Positions 1 through 11,094 of a stretch of DNA of 64,000 bases are shown one piece after another. Each line of letters begins with the position of its first letter. Positions within the stretch are counted from its first letter, which is position 1. The stretch covers positions 66,171,501 to 66,235,500 of the forward strand of contig CM057469.1 of assembly GCA_030035585.1 (NCBI GenBank). The letters run 5' to 3'. The stretch comes from Dugong dugon. Lineage: Eukaryota; Chordata; Mammalia; Sirenia; Dugongidae. The position numbers and the translations under genes were made by a program. The notes below the pieces were generated by a model. It was not told the origin of the DNA and did not search any database. It saw only the letters and a list, made by a program, of their open reading frames with translations.

Positions 1-1697
1 ATTCCAGTTTTTACTTAAGATGAGAGCTGAGACCCAGAGCAGTCGTGATTCTCTAGTGGTTTTACTTCATTCACATCTAATCATACTTTCCATAGGAGGC
101 TCGAAGTTGCTTAGTCAGCTCATTGCCAAGGTGTCTCACAGGGTGACATCAGCCAGGGTAGTTGGTGTTGGGAACAGAGCACTACAGTGGAGATCACACC
201 TGTGCCTTCAGCACCAGGCAGACCTACCACATCATGGCTTTGGTGCCAGAGGGCTAAATTCAACAGAACATTTTACAAGGTTTCCTGCCCAATCAACTAC
301 TGGCATTGAAATAAGAGTAATACAAGTTACACAATATAAAACTGATTATTTCACAGAAGTTGTTGAATAGCTTTATTCAGCATTTCCATTTTGAAAAGTT
401 TTGTTTTTTAAGGTGTCCTGCTGATCATTAGTACTTCTTTTCCCCACGGCATCCTCTTCCCTTCTCATCCTTTTCCCCTTTCAGCATGAGCTGGTGTCCT
501 CTGCTACCCTCTAAGACCTGGAGAATAGAAAACCACAGGCTCTAACCAGCTTTGTGTGGAGAATAAAGCCGAGAACCAGGAAGCTGCTCCTGGCAATCCA
601 AACAGCACTGTGGCCCATGGACTAAAATAGGAGTCTGAAAGAAAAGAATTGCTTGAAAATGCTGAATTATGAAGGAGTATTGATTGTGTGGCTAGAAAAT
701 CCAGAAGACTACATCTTTTGTCCTCTAGACTTAACATTGTAACATGCAGAAATATTTCAACTATTTATTTTGAATACAGCACTTTGTTTACTAAATGTAC
801 ATTTATATTCTCAAATGTTACCTTGGATTTCTCTCTCTCTCTTATATGTAATCTCTACAAAGGTCAGTAAGCGACCTGTAGGGGACTCCCAAAGCAGAGG
901 AAGTTGAGCTGAACTGGGCTTTTAGCCACACACATACAAAGTAGTGTTTTAATTGGCTAAGCTAATATTTGATCCAAGTTCATAAAAGTTTGAAATCAAA
1001 TAATTAAATGCAAACACAGTCTTCATCCCAAAGACAGTAAGAATGCCTTTAAGCTAATATTTTTAACAAGAACAGTTCCACAGCGCTCTCTTGTAAATTT
1101 TATCATACCTGAGGCAGTTTCCCTCATTCGATTAGCTGGAAAGCTGAATTTATCCTGAGGCAAACCAGACATATAGTACAGGCTAAATTCAACAACTGGA
1201 GCTTAAATTTGGCTTAATATATCCCCACTTGGATCTGCCTGTTTAATTCTCTTTCATATGATAACGCTGGTTTATTCATAGTCTGGGCTTGCCACCTGAA
1301 CAAACTGAACCTCATATCTTACTCTAAAAGAATAAGAAAACTTTGCAAAAACCACAAAAGTGCCTGAATGGAAGTTAAATGCAAACTTATGATTCAAAAA
1401 CTGTTTCAGGACGTGACTACCAGGGTGGAGTGAGGAACTTCTCTCTGAGGGCTGCTTTCTTATCAGTGTGGATGTTTCCTAGTCTGTGGGGACAGATGGT
1501 CTTTACAACAGGATAAGGACTATGATTCCCAAGGCCTGTCAGGGCAGCCGCATACTGTGACTCCCAAGCACTTGAATGTTATCTGCTACCTATTTTCTCA
1601 AACGTGTGGATTTGCCCTTATTATTATGTCTATTTTATACACTTTATTTCAAGTTTAGCAGGAAACCAGGAAATTGTCTCATCCTCTACCCCTTTTT
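1..1697. other. Intronic sequence with no recognised feature
   Basis: AT-rich sequence without an interspersed repeat that I can name and without tandem structure. A 116-codon + frame at 20-370 has no recognisable protein character and no splice context, so I treat it as chance. Confidence 0.5.
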
Positions 1698-1860
1698 GCA
1701 AACCCTGGTGACATAGTGGTTAAGAGCTATGGCTGCTGACCAAAAGGTCAGCAGTTCCAATCCACCAGGCGCTCCTTGGAAAGCCTATGGGGCAGTTCTA
1801 CTCTGTCCTATAGGGTCGCTATGAGTTGGAATTGAGTCAATGGCAACGAGTCTTGGTTTT
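1698..1860 (+). repeat. AfroSINE, tRNA-Asn-like head
   Basis: The head (CCCTGGTGACATAGTGGTT, then GGCTGCTGACC) follows a tRNA-Asn pattern: A-box-like start, anticodon-loop region GCTGCTAACC, and B-box-like GTTCNAATCC. The tail contains CTATGGGGCAGTTCTACTCT and GAGTTGGAATTGAGTCAATG, the RTE-like 3' end. The middle body (the spacer reading ACCTGGCGATCTGC in long copies) is missing, so this is a short-form copy. Confidence 0.9.
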
Positions 1861-1928
1861 AAACCCCCTTGTAATTCTGTTCCTCGCTCAAAACATTGTC
1901 AATCCCCAGCCAGAAAACTTATTTTTAC

Positions 1929-2062
1929 CTTTCGTTCTCATGCGTTTGTATATGGGTTCACCATCATCTGATATGAGGTTGATACAACACAGGATCTGTT
2001 TTAGTTCACAATTCTTAAAATCTTGGTATAACCTTCTCGTCTCATTTTCATCTCTAAGAATT
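1929..2062 (-). other. Antisense exon-like frame of unknown identity
   Basis: Read on the minus strand, a pyrimidine-rich TTTGTTTTCCAG acceptor precedes 2062 and a GTAAAAATAAG donor follows 1929. The 134 bases between hold 1 + 44 codons + 1 base with no stop, giving residues such as LYQDFKNCELKQ and DDGEPIYKRM. The frame stays open on both sides (1888-2073). I do not recognise the protein. It could be an exon of an antisense transcript, a pseudogene fragment, or a chance frame with chance splice signals; chance remains quite possible for one short frame. Confidence 0.25.
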
Positions 2063-2159
2063 CTGGAAAACAAATTGCAAATGTAAATATATATACAGAG
2101 GGAGAATGTAAATACTCTAGGTTACCTGATGTGGCCCCAAACTAGCATCAGTGGGCACC

Positions 2160-2350
2160 AAAACCCAAACCCGTTGCTGTGGAGTTGAATCTGACTCATA
2201 GTGACCCAATAGGATGGAGTAGAACCCCACAGGGTTTCCAAGGCTGTAATCTTTATGCGAGCAGATCTCCCATGGAGCAGCTGGTGGATTCAAACTGCTG
2301 ACCTTTTGGTTAGCAGTTGAATGCTTAACCACTGCGCTTCCGGGGCTCCT
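2160..2350 (-). repeat. AfroSINE, antisense
   Basis: It starts with the reverse-complement tail (CCCGTTGCTGTGGAGTTGA) and ends in the reverse-complement head (TTTTGGTTAGCAGTTGAATG, CCACTGCGCTTCCGGGGCTC). It is a long form, with the body segment TTTATGCGAGCAGATCTCCC. A second minus copy follows within 20 bases. Confidence 0.92.
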
Positions 2351-2366
2351 CTGATCAATGGGGAAC

Positions 2367-2536
2367 CAAACCAAAAACCCAAACCCGTTGCTGTCGAGTC
2401 AATTCCGACTAACAGCAACCCTACAGGACAGAGCAGAACTGCCCCATAGGGTTTCCAAGGAGCAGCTTGTGGATTTGAACTACCGGCCTTTTGGTTAGCA
2501 GCCGAGATCTTAACCATTGCACCACCAGGGTTTTCT
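2367..2536 (-). repeat. AfroSINE, antisense short form
   Basis: The tail CCCGTTGCTGTCGAGTCAAT leads straight through GGGTTTCCAAGGAGCAG into the head (TTTTGGTTAGCAGCCGAGAT, ACCACCAGGGTTTT), so the central body is absent. Confidence 0.92.
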
Positions 2537-3256
2537 GGAAAATATTCCTATTACCGCTTCACAACATCAAATGAGCCACATGTTTTTTCTTCTCCTATTC
2601 ACTGAACTTAATTTCTTTAATTTTGTATATCATTATACTTTTTCTAGAGATAAATTATAGGAAATGTGTTCTGTTATTTTTGAAATTGCTTACCAATTTA
2701 ACAAGGTGAGGAACTTGAAAATTGTTTAAGAGTTTAATGGCTGGGACTGTTGGTACATAGAAGATGCTCAATGTACTCATCAATTTAATTTGAATGTACT
2801 TTATATTCATGGACGCTTAAGACAAATTAGCAAGTTTAATAATACATGTATCAAGTATCTTTTATGTGTGGTGCTGTACTTGTGCTGTGTGGGAAATAAA
2901 AAATTCAAGGCAGAATCTCTGTCTTCGGAGAGAATATAATCTCGTAGAGGAAGCACAGCCTAAAGGGTGACTGGACCAGCAAGACAAAGCTTGACAAGGG
3001 AGATGGGACTAGAAATAATTGGAAGGTCTTCCAGACACAAGCAAGGGGCACACTGTTGAAATCAATGTGAAAACACTTTTTTTTCACCAACAATTGTGAC
3101 ACGGGTCCCACTTGTCCAGGCACTGTGCTAGGCCTGGGGAAGCAGAGCCATTAACAAGATAGACATATCCCAGTCTTTACAAGTGACAATCAAGTAATCA
3201 TATAATACCCAATACTCTCTGCATGATGGGTAAATAGTGGGTGCTACAGAATCACA

Positions 3257-3558
3257 GGGGGCATTGGTGGTTCGGTGGTAGAATTCTCACCTCCCATGCA
3301 GGAGACCTGGGTTAGTGCATCTCATGAGCAGCCACCAGTGGTGGCTTGCCTGTTGCTAGGATACTAAACAGGTTCTAGAGGAAACTCCAGGCGAAGATGG
3401 ACTAGGAAGAAAGGCCCGGTGATCTACTTCCAAAATCAGCCAGTGAAAACCCTATGGATCACAGTGGTCCAATTCACAACCAGTCATGGGGATGGCCCTA
3501 TTGTACATGGGGTTGCCATGAGTCAGGGCTGACTCAGAAGCAGCAAATAACAGCAATG
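3257..3558 (+). repeat. SINE with tRNA-Gly-like head and RTE-type tail
   Basis: The first bases, GCATTGGTGGTTCGGTGGTA then GAATTCTCACCTCCCATGC and GGAGACCTGGGTT, follow tRNA-Gly(CCC) nearly base for base. The long body (GAAGATGGACTAGGAAGAAA) is unlike the Asn-headed SINE. The tail ATGGGGTTGCCATGAGTCAG and GCAGCAAATAACAGCAA is the shared RTE-like end. A target duplication GAATCACA flanks it at 3249-3256 and 3559-3566. Confidence 0.9.
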
Positions 3559-4058
3559 GAATCACAACAGAAATGTGGAGGCTTCCTAGAGGCAATGATG
3601 TCTGCACTGAGACGGAGTCATCCAAATGAGGGTGAGGGGAAGAAAGTCCCAGACAGAGGGAACAGCTTGGGCCCAAAAACATTTACGAAACTGAAAGGAG
3701 TTGATGGGTCAGTGGTGGGTGAGAAATAAGATTGGAGCAATAAACAAGTGAGATAAATGCAAGTCATTAACCGTTAACCTAAGAGTACTGGAGAACCATT
3801 TAAGGATTTTAAGCAGAGCATGGTTGTTTTTGCTGTTAGTTGCCATCAAGTACTGAGGACATAATCAGATTTTCATGTAAAGCTATTACTCTGGCTGCAG
3901 TGTGGAAAAGAGATTAAAAAGGGCAGTGTTTTGGGGATTGGACAGCCCCATAAAACACATGGGACTAATGAGGCACAGCAGTCCAGGGACAAGGACTAGA
4001 AGGCAGAAGGAGACAGGAAGGCTGGTGATAGGGAACCCAAGGTTGAATAAGGACAGTG

Positions 4059-4395
4059 TTGACATGTAGTGGGGTTGTTAACCAACGTCATAGGGCAACA
4101 TGTGTACTAACTGTTTAATGAGAAACTATTTTGCTCTGTAAACCTTCATTTAAAGTGAGAATAACAGCACAACTGGAAGAACGTAATCAATGTCACTGAA
4201 CTGTGCACATAGACATGTTTGAAATGGTGTATCTTTGGCTATGTATATTTTCACCAAAAAAAAAAGAGGTCGAGGAGGGAGAGGATTGACATGTCGTGGG
4301 GTTGTTAACCAATGTCATAAAAAAATATGTGTACTGACTGTTTGAGAAACTACTTGTTCTGTAAACCTTCACCTGAAGTATAATTTTAAAAAATT
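4059..4395 (+). repeat. L1-type 3' ends, two related copies in tandem
   Basis: Two related blocks, 4059-4166 and 4286-4394, share GTGGGGTTGTTAACCAA, ATGTGTACTNACTGTTT and CTGTAAACCTTCA. Between them is an older L1 3' end (GTCACTGAACTGTGCACAT, then TGTATATTTTCACC) ending in an A-run. The second copy ends in another A-run. The arrangement fits one L1 3' end inserted beside or into another. Confidence 0.6.
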
Positions 4396-4448
4396 AAAAA
4401 AAAAAAAGAGGGCAATGTTGGAGAATTGAAACTAATTAGGAAGCTATT

Positions 4449-4957
4449 TGTCTTAGTTATCTAGTGCTGCTATAGCAGAAACGTATAACAAGTAGATGGC
4501 TTTTAACAAAGATAAATTTATTCTCTAACAGTCTAGTAGGCTGCAAGTCCAAATTCAAGGCATCAGCTGCCGGGGAAGGCTTTCTCTCTCTGTCGGCTCT
4601 GGAGAAAGGTCCTTGTAGTACATTAGTCCTCCCTTGGTCTAGGAGCATCTCAGCACAGGAACCTCAGGTCCAAAGGATGCACTCTCCTCGTGGCACTGCT
4701 TTCTTGGTGGCATGAGGTCCCCATGTCTCTCTGCTCACTTCTCTCTTTTATATCTCAAAAGAGATTGGCTTAACACACTATCTAATCTTGCAGATCTCAT
4801 CAGTATAACTGCCGCTAATCCAGCTTATTACATCATAGTGATAGCATTTACAACACACAGGGAAATCACATCAGATTACACAATCATACAATACTTGGAA
4901 TCATAACCCAGCCAAGTTGGCAGATATTTTGGGGGGGACACAATTCAATCCATGACA
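4449..4957 (-). mobile_element. Solo MaLR/MLT1-type LTR
   Basis: On the + strand it starts TGTCTTAGTTATCTAGTGCT and ends GACACAATTCAATCCATGACA, the reverse complement of a TG...CA LTR. It contains the antisense poly(A) region GATAAATTTATTCTCTAA. The near-matching 5-mers CTATT and CTGTT flank it, so this looks like a single LTR inserted into L2. It is an old retroviral fossil without internal region. Confidence 0.7.
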
Positions 4958-5129
4958 CTGTTGAAGTAATAGAGGCAAATTATGGTGATGGGCAGTAAGA
5001 GACAGATTCAAGACTTAGTGATGACTGGATTAGAACAGAGAAGGAGGAGGAGTATAAAATGATACTAGGTCTCTGGTTTGAGCTCCTAGGTAGATGTTGG
5101 ATAATTGGATGGTCCATTTATTTTTAAAG

Positions 5130-5470
5130 AAAAATAAAGCAGGGTGAGAGGATAGAGAATGACTTGGGAGTAAGCAGAGCTTCTTTAGAAAAGGTTGTCA
5201 GTGAAGGCTTCTTTGAGGAGGTGATAGATGAGCAGAGACTAGAGTGAAGTGAGGAAGTGAATCCTACACAAACAGGAAGAAGCATCCGGAACAAGGGAGC
5301 AACAACTGTGAGGGTCCCAAGGTAGCAGCAAGGTTGGTGTTTTGCAGAAACAACAAGACCAGCGTGTCTAGAGAGGAGGGAGTGAGGAAAGAGACATGGT
5401 CTCAGGGCTAGAGTATTCTCAGGGCTAGAGTATGATAAGGGGTTTCAGTTTTATTCTGAGATAGAAGTGT
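5130..5470 (-). repeat. L2 LINE fragment
   Basis: GCAGGGTGAGAGGATAGAGA, then GAAGGCTTCTTTGAGGAGGT and GGTTTCAGTTTTATTCTGAG, follow the antisense L2 3' region. The order restarts relative to the L2 just upstream, so this is a separate copy. Confidence 0.65.
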
Positions 5471-5474
5471 ATGT

Positions 5475-6550
5475 AAACTCACGAAATATTGTTTTGGCCA
5501 AAGTATTGAAGTGATGCCGTTTGTATTCTGTATTCTGTGTGCTCACAGAAAAGATGTCTGACGTATTATATCACACGTGAGCTGGCTTTGAAACTTCTGG
5601 AGGCTTTGTATCTGCAAAAGCTACGTGGTTCCCTGTAAAAAAGAGGGCTGCTTTAATGTAAATGAATTGAATTGCAATTTTCACGTGCTATATCGGGTCA
5701 AATCATAGCGCTCTATAACCAAAATTCAAACTAATTTGTAATTGAAACCAAATACCATCTTTGAGAATTGAAGTAACTGTCCAGAGAGTTATGTGAAAAA
5801 GCAGGTGATGATGGGCTAATGGGGTGAAGGCAGAGCAGGGCCTGTACCTTTTACTCTGTTAAAAGTGTGAATCCAGAGCCTTCCTTTCAGAACTATGATT
5901 CATTATCATAAAGTTATAGAATGTTAGGGTTGTGGGTGACAGTAGAGATCTTCGATCCTTGCAGTTTACAAATGAGGAAGCTTGAGGCTCTATGAAGTAG
6001 TGACTTGCCCACAATCTCACAATCAGAGAGAGACAGGACTAAGACTAGAAACCACGACATTTAATTAGTGAGGAATGTTCTTCCTAGTGGTCAGCTGCTG
6101 CTTGGGGATTACATCATTTGAATATGCCATTGACAAAGGGGCAGGCATGACTACAGGTGACGTTCTTCATGCAATGGTCTTTCCCGAGCCCTGGCTTTTC
6201 TGGGCACTGCATTAGGCCCTGGATTGGTTCCATGGCGTGAGCACCATGAATGGCTTGGGAAAATCAGGCGTTGACATTAATAAGAGAGAGTAGAAAAAGC
6301 CTTTAGTTGAAACTTAAGAATTGGTCACGTTTTCATGAACATTCTTTGTATTCACTCTGCCTTCCATTAATTTTGAAAAACTCCAACATCAGAGATTCTG
6401 TTGTCCATGAAATCTCATGGCGGGGAAAATGATCAGATTTCTGTTTAGGAAGATCACCTAACAGCTGAGTACAAAAACATAAAGTCTCCGAATTTCATCA
6501 ACATTGTTAGAAAACGAATGCCTTGTGAGTATACAATACTTTTATATTTC
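5475..6550. other. Intronic sequence with one old MIR-like fragment
   Basis: About 5925-6062 resembles an ancient MIR/L3-like repeat (AGTTTACAAATGAGGAAGCT, GTAGTGACTTGCCCACAATC). Nothing else is recognisable. Confidence 0.45.
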
Positions 6551-6552
6551 AA

Positions 6553-6756
6553 GAAGCCCTGGAGGCACAACAGTTAAGCGCTAGACTGCTCACTGAAAGG
6601 TCGGTGGTTGGAACCCACAGGACGCTCCGAGGGAGAAAAGACCTGGCGACCTGCTTCCTTAAAGATCACAGCCTAGGAAACCCCCTGGGACAGTTCTACT
6701 CTGTCACATGAGGTCGCTATGAGTCAGAATCAAGTCGATGGCCAGTAACAACCACA
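6553..6756 (+). repeat. AfroSINE, long form
   Basis: The head GAAGCCCTGGAGGCACAACA and CACTGAAAGGTCGGTGGTTG, the body GACCTGGCGACCTGCTTCC, and the tail GGTCGCTATGAGTCAGAATC are all present in order, ending in CAGTAACAACCACA. Confidence 0.93.
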
Positions 6757-7454
6757 GCTCATATTAAGGGTATCATCTTACTTTGAAGTGGTCCTAAGAA
6801 ATAGGAAAGTTGGAATGGGAAAACAGGCTTAGTTGAGATGGGAAAACCGGCTTAGAGAGGTTGAGGGACTTGCTCGGTGGTGCGAGGCTGGTCACTAGGA
6901 CTAGATTAGACCACTATTCCCTTTAGCATTGTTATTGTACTGCAAGATCACGTGTTTTTCGAATGTGTTTTAATCAGTGGAACCCTTTCTTCTAAACGAT
7001 ATGTTAAAGCAGGCAAAAGTAGAGAAACTCTGCTTTCAGTATCCCCAGCACCTGTACAGTCCATGTGGAAGGGCTAGGGTCGGGGGGGATGCCCAGACTT
7101 TTCCCACAAAGGCTCTTCTGACAGGAGACTGTGCTCCATCACAGCTGTGACTGCTGTCTGTAATGATCTGGTATAGTCACTTAACATGCTAAAGTCCCTT
7201 CAGAATCATCAAAAATTAAGGTGTCAGGCACAAACATAAATATCAATAGTGTGTTATTTCATTCAAATTCTCTGAAAGTTGTTCACTTCCATGTCACGAG
7301 ACCCTTCAGAAACTGAACTGATTAACTAGCATGTCTTTTTCGTCAACCACAGTAGGTGGCAGAAACTTGCAGGCTGTGACACAGAGGAAAATGTTCTAGG
7401 ACTTGAAAGTCAGGAGCCCCGAATGGTTCAGGTACCCCATTTCCCGGGGGAGGT

Positions 7455-7690
7455 CTTGTGGTGTAGTATTCAAAGGCTTTAGAGTGAGGCAGGCGTGTTC
7501 AAATGCAGGGTCTGTTTTCTACTAGTGGTGAAATTCTAGATGAGTTACTCAACCCCTCTGTGCCTCAATGTCTTCGTCAGGAAAATAGGAATAACCATAC
7601 CTTCCCCATAGGACTCTAAGAATTAAATGAAAAAAATATCAGTAAATAATCCTTCGCACATTGACTGGTGCTTGATAAGTGTTAGTTCCT
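7455..7690 (+). repeat. MIR SINE
   Basis: The core reads GATGAGTTACTCAACCCCTC, TGTGCCTCAATGTCTTCGTC, CCCCATAGGACTCTAAGAAT and TTGACTGGTGCTTGATAAGT. These are the ordered landmarks of MIR from the tRNA-derived part to the L2-like tail. Confidence 0.85.
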
Positions 7691-7799
7691 CATTCCCTGA
7701 GTGTTATGTAATAACTTTGTGATCTTGGGAGCACTCTGAGTATTAATTACACAATACCTATAATACCTTCTGCCGATAGAATCCTTTATAAGTTATCCT

Positions 7800-8830
7800 T
7801 CTCCAGAGTCCACCCTAAGGCCTCTTCTCAAGTCTCTCTACACATTCTCACTGACTTCTGGGATTTCAGTAATGAATCTTAAATTTAGACCACCAGCCCA
7901 GGCCTCTCGGCTGAGGTTTAAACCTTCGTTTCCAGCCATTTCCTGGACGTCTCTACCGATGGTCCCATTAAACTCAACCCTTAAACTCAACATGGCCATA
8001 ACTAGACTCATTAAGTGTTTCCCTCCAATCTGCTCTTCCTCTCTTCCTTAATGATGGCCACCACCATCCTCCCTTGACAGTTGCCCAAAAGTTATCCAGG
8101 ACCTCTGCTCTCTCTCACTCCCAGTTAATCCAAGGTCTTTAAGCCCTGTTGAATCAACCATCTCAGTGCCTTCCAAGCCCACCCCCGCCACCATGGTCCT
8201 GCAGTATTTGTCACCTGTATTCGTGTGACAGACTGCTGACTGTTCTCCCTACAGGAGTCTGCTTCCCTTCACCCTCCCTCACACGCCAGTTCCTTCTCCA
8301 CAGTTCTGGCGAGAATGCTCTTTCTAAATCAGAAATCTGACCAGTTCCTTCTTTCTTCAAATGTTCCAATGACTCTGCATTGCTTTCAGAACAAAATCCA
8401 GACTCTGACATCAAAGCCCTTCACAGCCTTGAACCTTCCGTTCCATCCTCATCTTGCCCGGTTGCTCTCCTTTTCCTGCCAAGCTGAGCTGCTGAGCTGT
8501 GTTCCAAGTGCCTTCCTCTTCTCTGCTTCTCTGGGTCTTTGTTATATAGAACTGTCTGCCAGGACGCCTTTTCCACCACCTGTTGCTCGGCTCACTGTGA
8601 CTCATTTTTCAAAACTCCTCTCTCATATCCCCTCCCCCAGGAACCCTTCTTGTCCCTTGGGCCCTGGGTTAGGCGCCCATCCTGTGTGCCCAGAGGCACC
8701 CACTGCTTATCTCTATCACGTTAAATGAGCTACATGACACGCAGAATGTGTCTTTTATTTCTGTGTTTTCAACACCTGGCATAGGGCCTAGCCCAGGACG
8801 GTCAGACTGACTGACTGAATGAAGGAATGA
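7800..8830 (+). repeat. L2 LINE 3' region
   Basis: Pyrimidine-rich sequence with L2 landmarks in sense order: CAAAATCCAGACTCTGACAT, CCTTCACAGCCTTGAACC, GGAACCCTTCTTGTCCCTTG, then the 3' end CACCTGGCATAGGGCCTAGC followed by TGAATGAAGGAATGAAT. The open frame 8315-8728 (137 codons) lies wholly inside this repeat and is not a gene. Confidence 0.8.
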
Positions 8831-8834
8831 ATTC

Positions 8835-9480
8835 ATACATTGTGTATAAATGAAGGTATGAAATAATAAATAATGCACAGTCATTTGTAAGGGCTTGTTT
8901 TTCTTACGTATATAAATATTACGTATGTTCTATGCCCAAATTTCTGCACACAGCTCCTGTCAAAGGCTGCATTTTCTTGCGAGTAATTTGCATACTCAGG
9001 CATTGAATTGTATGTTACAATTGGTAAAAACAGCTGCTGGGTTAATAAACCTGTATTTCCACACACACAGACATATTACCATAAAGGACTTGCAGGCTTG
9101 AATTTAAAATCTTGGGTTTCAAGTTTTGCTGTAAACTGTGGATAGAATCTAATTATAGGCATCAGCACGAAAAATATCCTGTCTTCCCATCCCCAACTAT
9201 AGATAGCCCTCCCTTCTTTATTAAGTGAATTTTGTTCATATGAAAAGAACTAGCACACTGCTCTCCATCTTCCAAAAAGGTCATTACAAGATTATGTCTG
9301 CAAGTTATTCAAATTCAGCCCTTTTAAAAATTAGTTCCTTACAGAAAATTCATGTCTACCTTTTTCCTTTCCTGGCTTATCAAAGGAAAGGGTCTTCTCT
9401 GAGGACAAATTGTGTGCCAGCCTGCAGTTTGTCATCCTTGCAAAAGCCTCAGGGGAAAAATTATTCTCTAGGTGCAAGAT
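8835..9480. other. Intronic sequence with no recognised feature
   Basis: AT-rich, with no named repeat and no credible coding frame. Confidence 0.4.
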
Positions 9481-9481
9481 A

Positions 9482-9678
9482 AAACCAAAAAACTAAATCC
9501 ACTGCCTTTGAGTCGAGTCCATTCCAACTCATAGCGACCTTACACGACAGAGCAAAACTGCAGCATGGAGTTTCAAAGCAGACTACCACATCTTTCTTCT
9601 GCGGAGCAGCTGGTGAGTTCAAACCACCGACCTTTCAGTTAGCAGCCAAGTGCTTAGCCACTGCAAGACCAGGGCTCC
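9482..9678 (-). repeat. AfroSINE, antisense, with target duplication
   Basis: The flanks CTAGGTGCAAGAT (left) and CTAAGTGCAAAAT (right) match at 11 of 13 bases and mark the insertion site. The reverse-complement head reads TTTCAGTTAGCAGCCAAGTG and the reverse-complement tail TTTGAGTCGAGTCCATTCCA. Confidence 0.93.
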
Positions 9679-10588
9679 TAAGTGCAAAATAGCACTTCTT
9701 TTTCCTGTTTTTATGCCTTTTTAATAGCTAGATCAGATTTTTTTCCCACTTGTGGAAAATTAACAAAGATTATTATCATTTCAACAAAAGACAAACACAC
9801 TAGATTTGAGCCTTAGCGTGCCCTCTCCCCTGCTCAGCAAAAGACCCATCTCTGTCTGATAGAGTGTGTTGAATGGAAAGGTTCCCAGGCTATGCCACTG
9901 CAGCATGCGGCACGCACCAGGGAGGAACCTGGGGAGAGACCCGGGATCTTCTCCTTCAGAGACAGCCTGCATTCGTGCCTGACTGAAAAGCCAGCACTGT
10001 AATGTATTCAAGAAGACCTAAGGGTTTACTTTCCAACAAGGATGGAAAAGAAATCTGAGCACCCCACTGTGAGCTTAAAGTAATGCTGTTTCATATAAAA
10101 AGTTGGTAATTAGTCCCTGAGTGAATAAAGTAGAAGAGATGATAAGAGATTGATACTTAGAGGAGAAGCACCAAATGCCAATCATCAAAATTTAAAGGCT
10201 ATAGAGAAAGGATTGGGGATGCCTCTGTCTGTTTACATACAATTTCCAGCTTGGAATTTGTAATGATAAGGCTCATTAATTTGTGTTTTTAAATTGTATT
10301 AAAATGAAGCTTACATCAATTTCAAAGGAGCCCACAGAGTGCCAAATGCAGGAGACTTTGAGATCCTGCATCAAACACCACACAAGAACTGTTGGGAATT
10401 TTGGCCTTGTATCAATCTCTGCTTCTCCAACTGACTGGGGGTCTCCTTCTAAAATCCAGATGTGCTGCAATGCTATTTAATACGGGAATCAAACATCAGA
10501 ACTCAAAAACATGCGTTTCTGAGAACTCCGGACTATGCGATACTTTTTACAGATTTTATGGTTTATTATTGCATAATAGTATAATATC

Positions 10589-10804
10589 TTGGTCCCTGGG
10601 TGGGCCAAACAGTTTGTGCTTGACTGCTAACCTTAAAGTTGACTGTTCAAACCCACCCAGCGGCACTGCGGAAGAAAGGCCTGGCGATCGGCTTCTGTAA
10701 AGATTACAGCCAAGAAAACCCTATGAAGCAGTTCTGCTTTGTAACACATGGGGTCACCGTGAGTTGGAAGCAACTCAGTAGCAACAGGCTTGATTTCAGT
10801 TTTA
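10589..10804 (+). repeat. AfroSINE with target duplication
   Basis: TAGTATAATATC (10577-10588) and TAGTATAATACC (10805-10816) flank the element. The head is the variant TCCCTGGGTGGGCCAAACAG, with GACTGCTAACCTTAAAGTTG. The body is GCCTGGCGATCGGCTTCTGT and the tail CACCGTGAGTTGGAAGCAAC. Confidence 0.93.
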
Positions 10805-11094
10805 TAGTATAATACCTGTTCATTTGTGAATTTCTGGTGCTACTGACTCCTGCTACAGATGAGTTAAGACTCCCAAATATGCCAGCTATCATTTGTCACT
10901 TACTGTGAAATAGGGCTTCATTTGTAGGAGGAGCAATCTGGAGAAAATGCTTAAGATTTTAAATTGCTATTTAAATGTATTTTGTTTTAATTTTCATGAA
11001 AGAACGCAAATTAGCACAAAAACAAATTCCATAAGTATTACGGCAATGCATTTAAAATAAATTTCTGGACTCTTCCTAAAAAGTAAATAAAAGT

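Larger units (their letters stand above)
2775..5125 (-). repeat. L2 LINE 3' region, heavily interrupted
   Basis: The segments 2820-3248, 3567-4058, 4396-4448 and 4958-5125 run in order through the antisense L2 3' region. Recognisable landmarks are the CAGACAGAGGGAACAGC and CTCTGGCTGCAGTGTGGA blocks and the final segment about cctaggtagatgttggat. It is interrupted by a Gly-headed SINE, L1 3' ends and a MaLR LTR, which makes it the oldest layer here. Confidence 0.7.

Noticed and set aside
3257-3330. tRNA-Gly gene
   Set aside because: The sequence follows tRNA-Gly only through the first 55 or so bases, then runs into SINE body. It is a SINE head and not a tRNA gene. The same applies to all Asn-like heads.
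3826-3860. A further AfroSINE (GCTGTTAGTTGCCATCAAGT)
   Set aside because: Only about 30 bases of tail-like sequence are present, too short to call.
8315-8728. A 137-codon + frame
   Set aside because: It lies inside an L2 3' region and shows no domain or conserved start.
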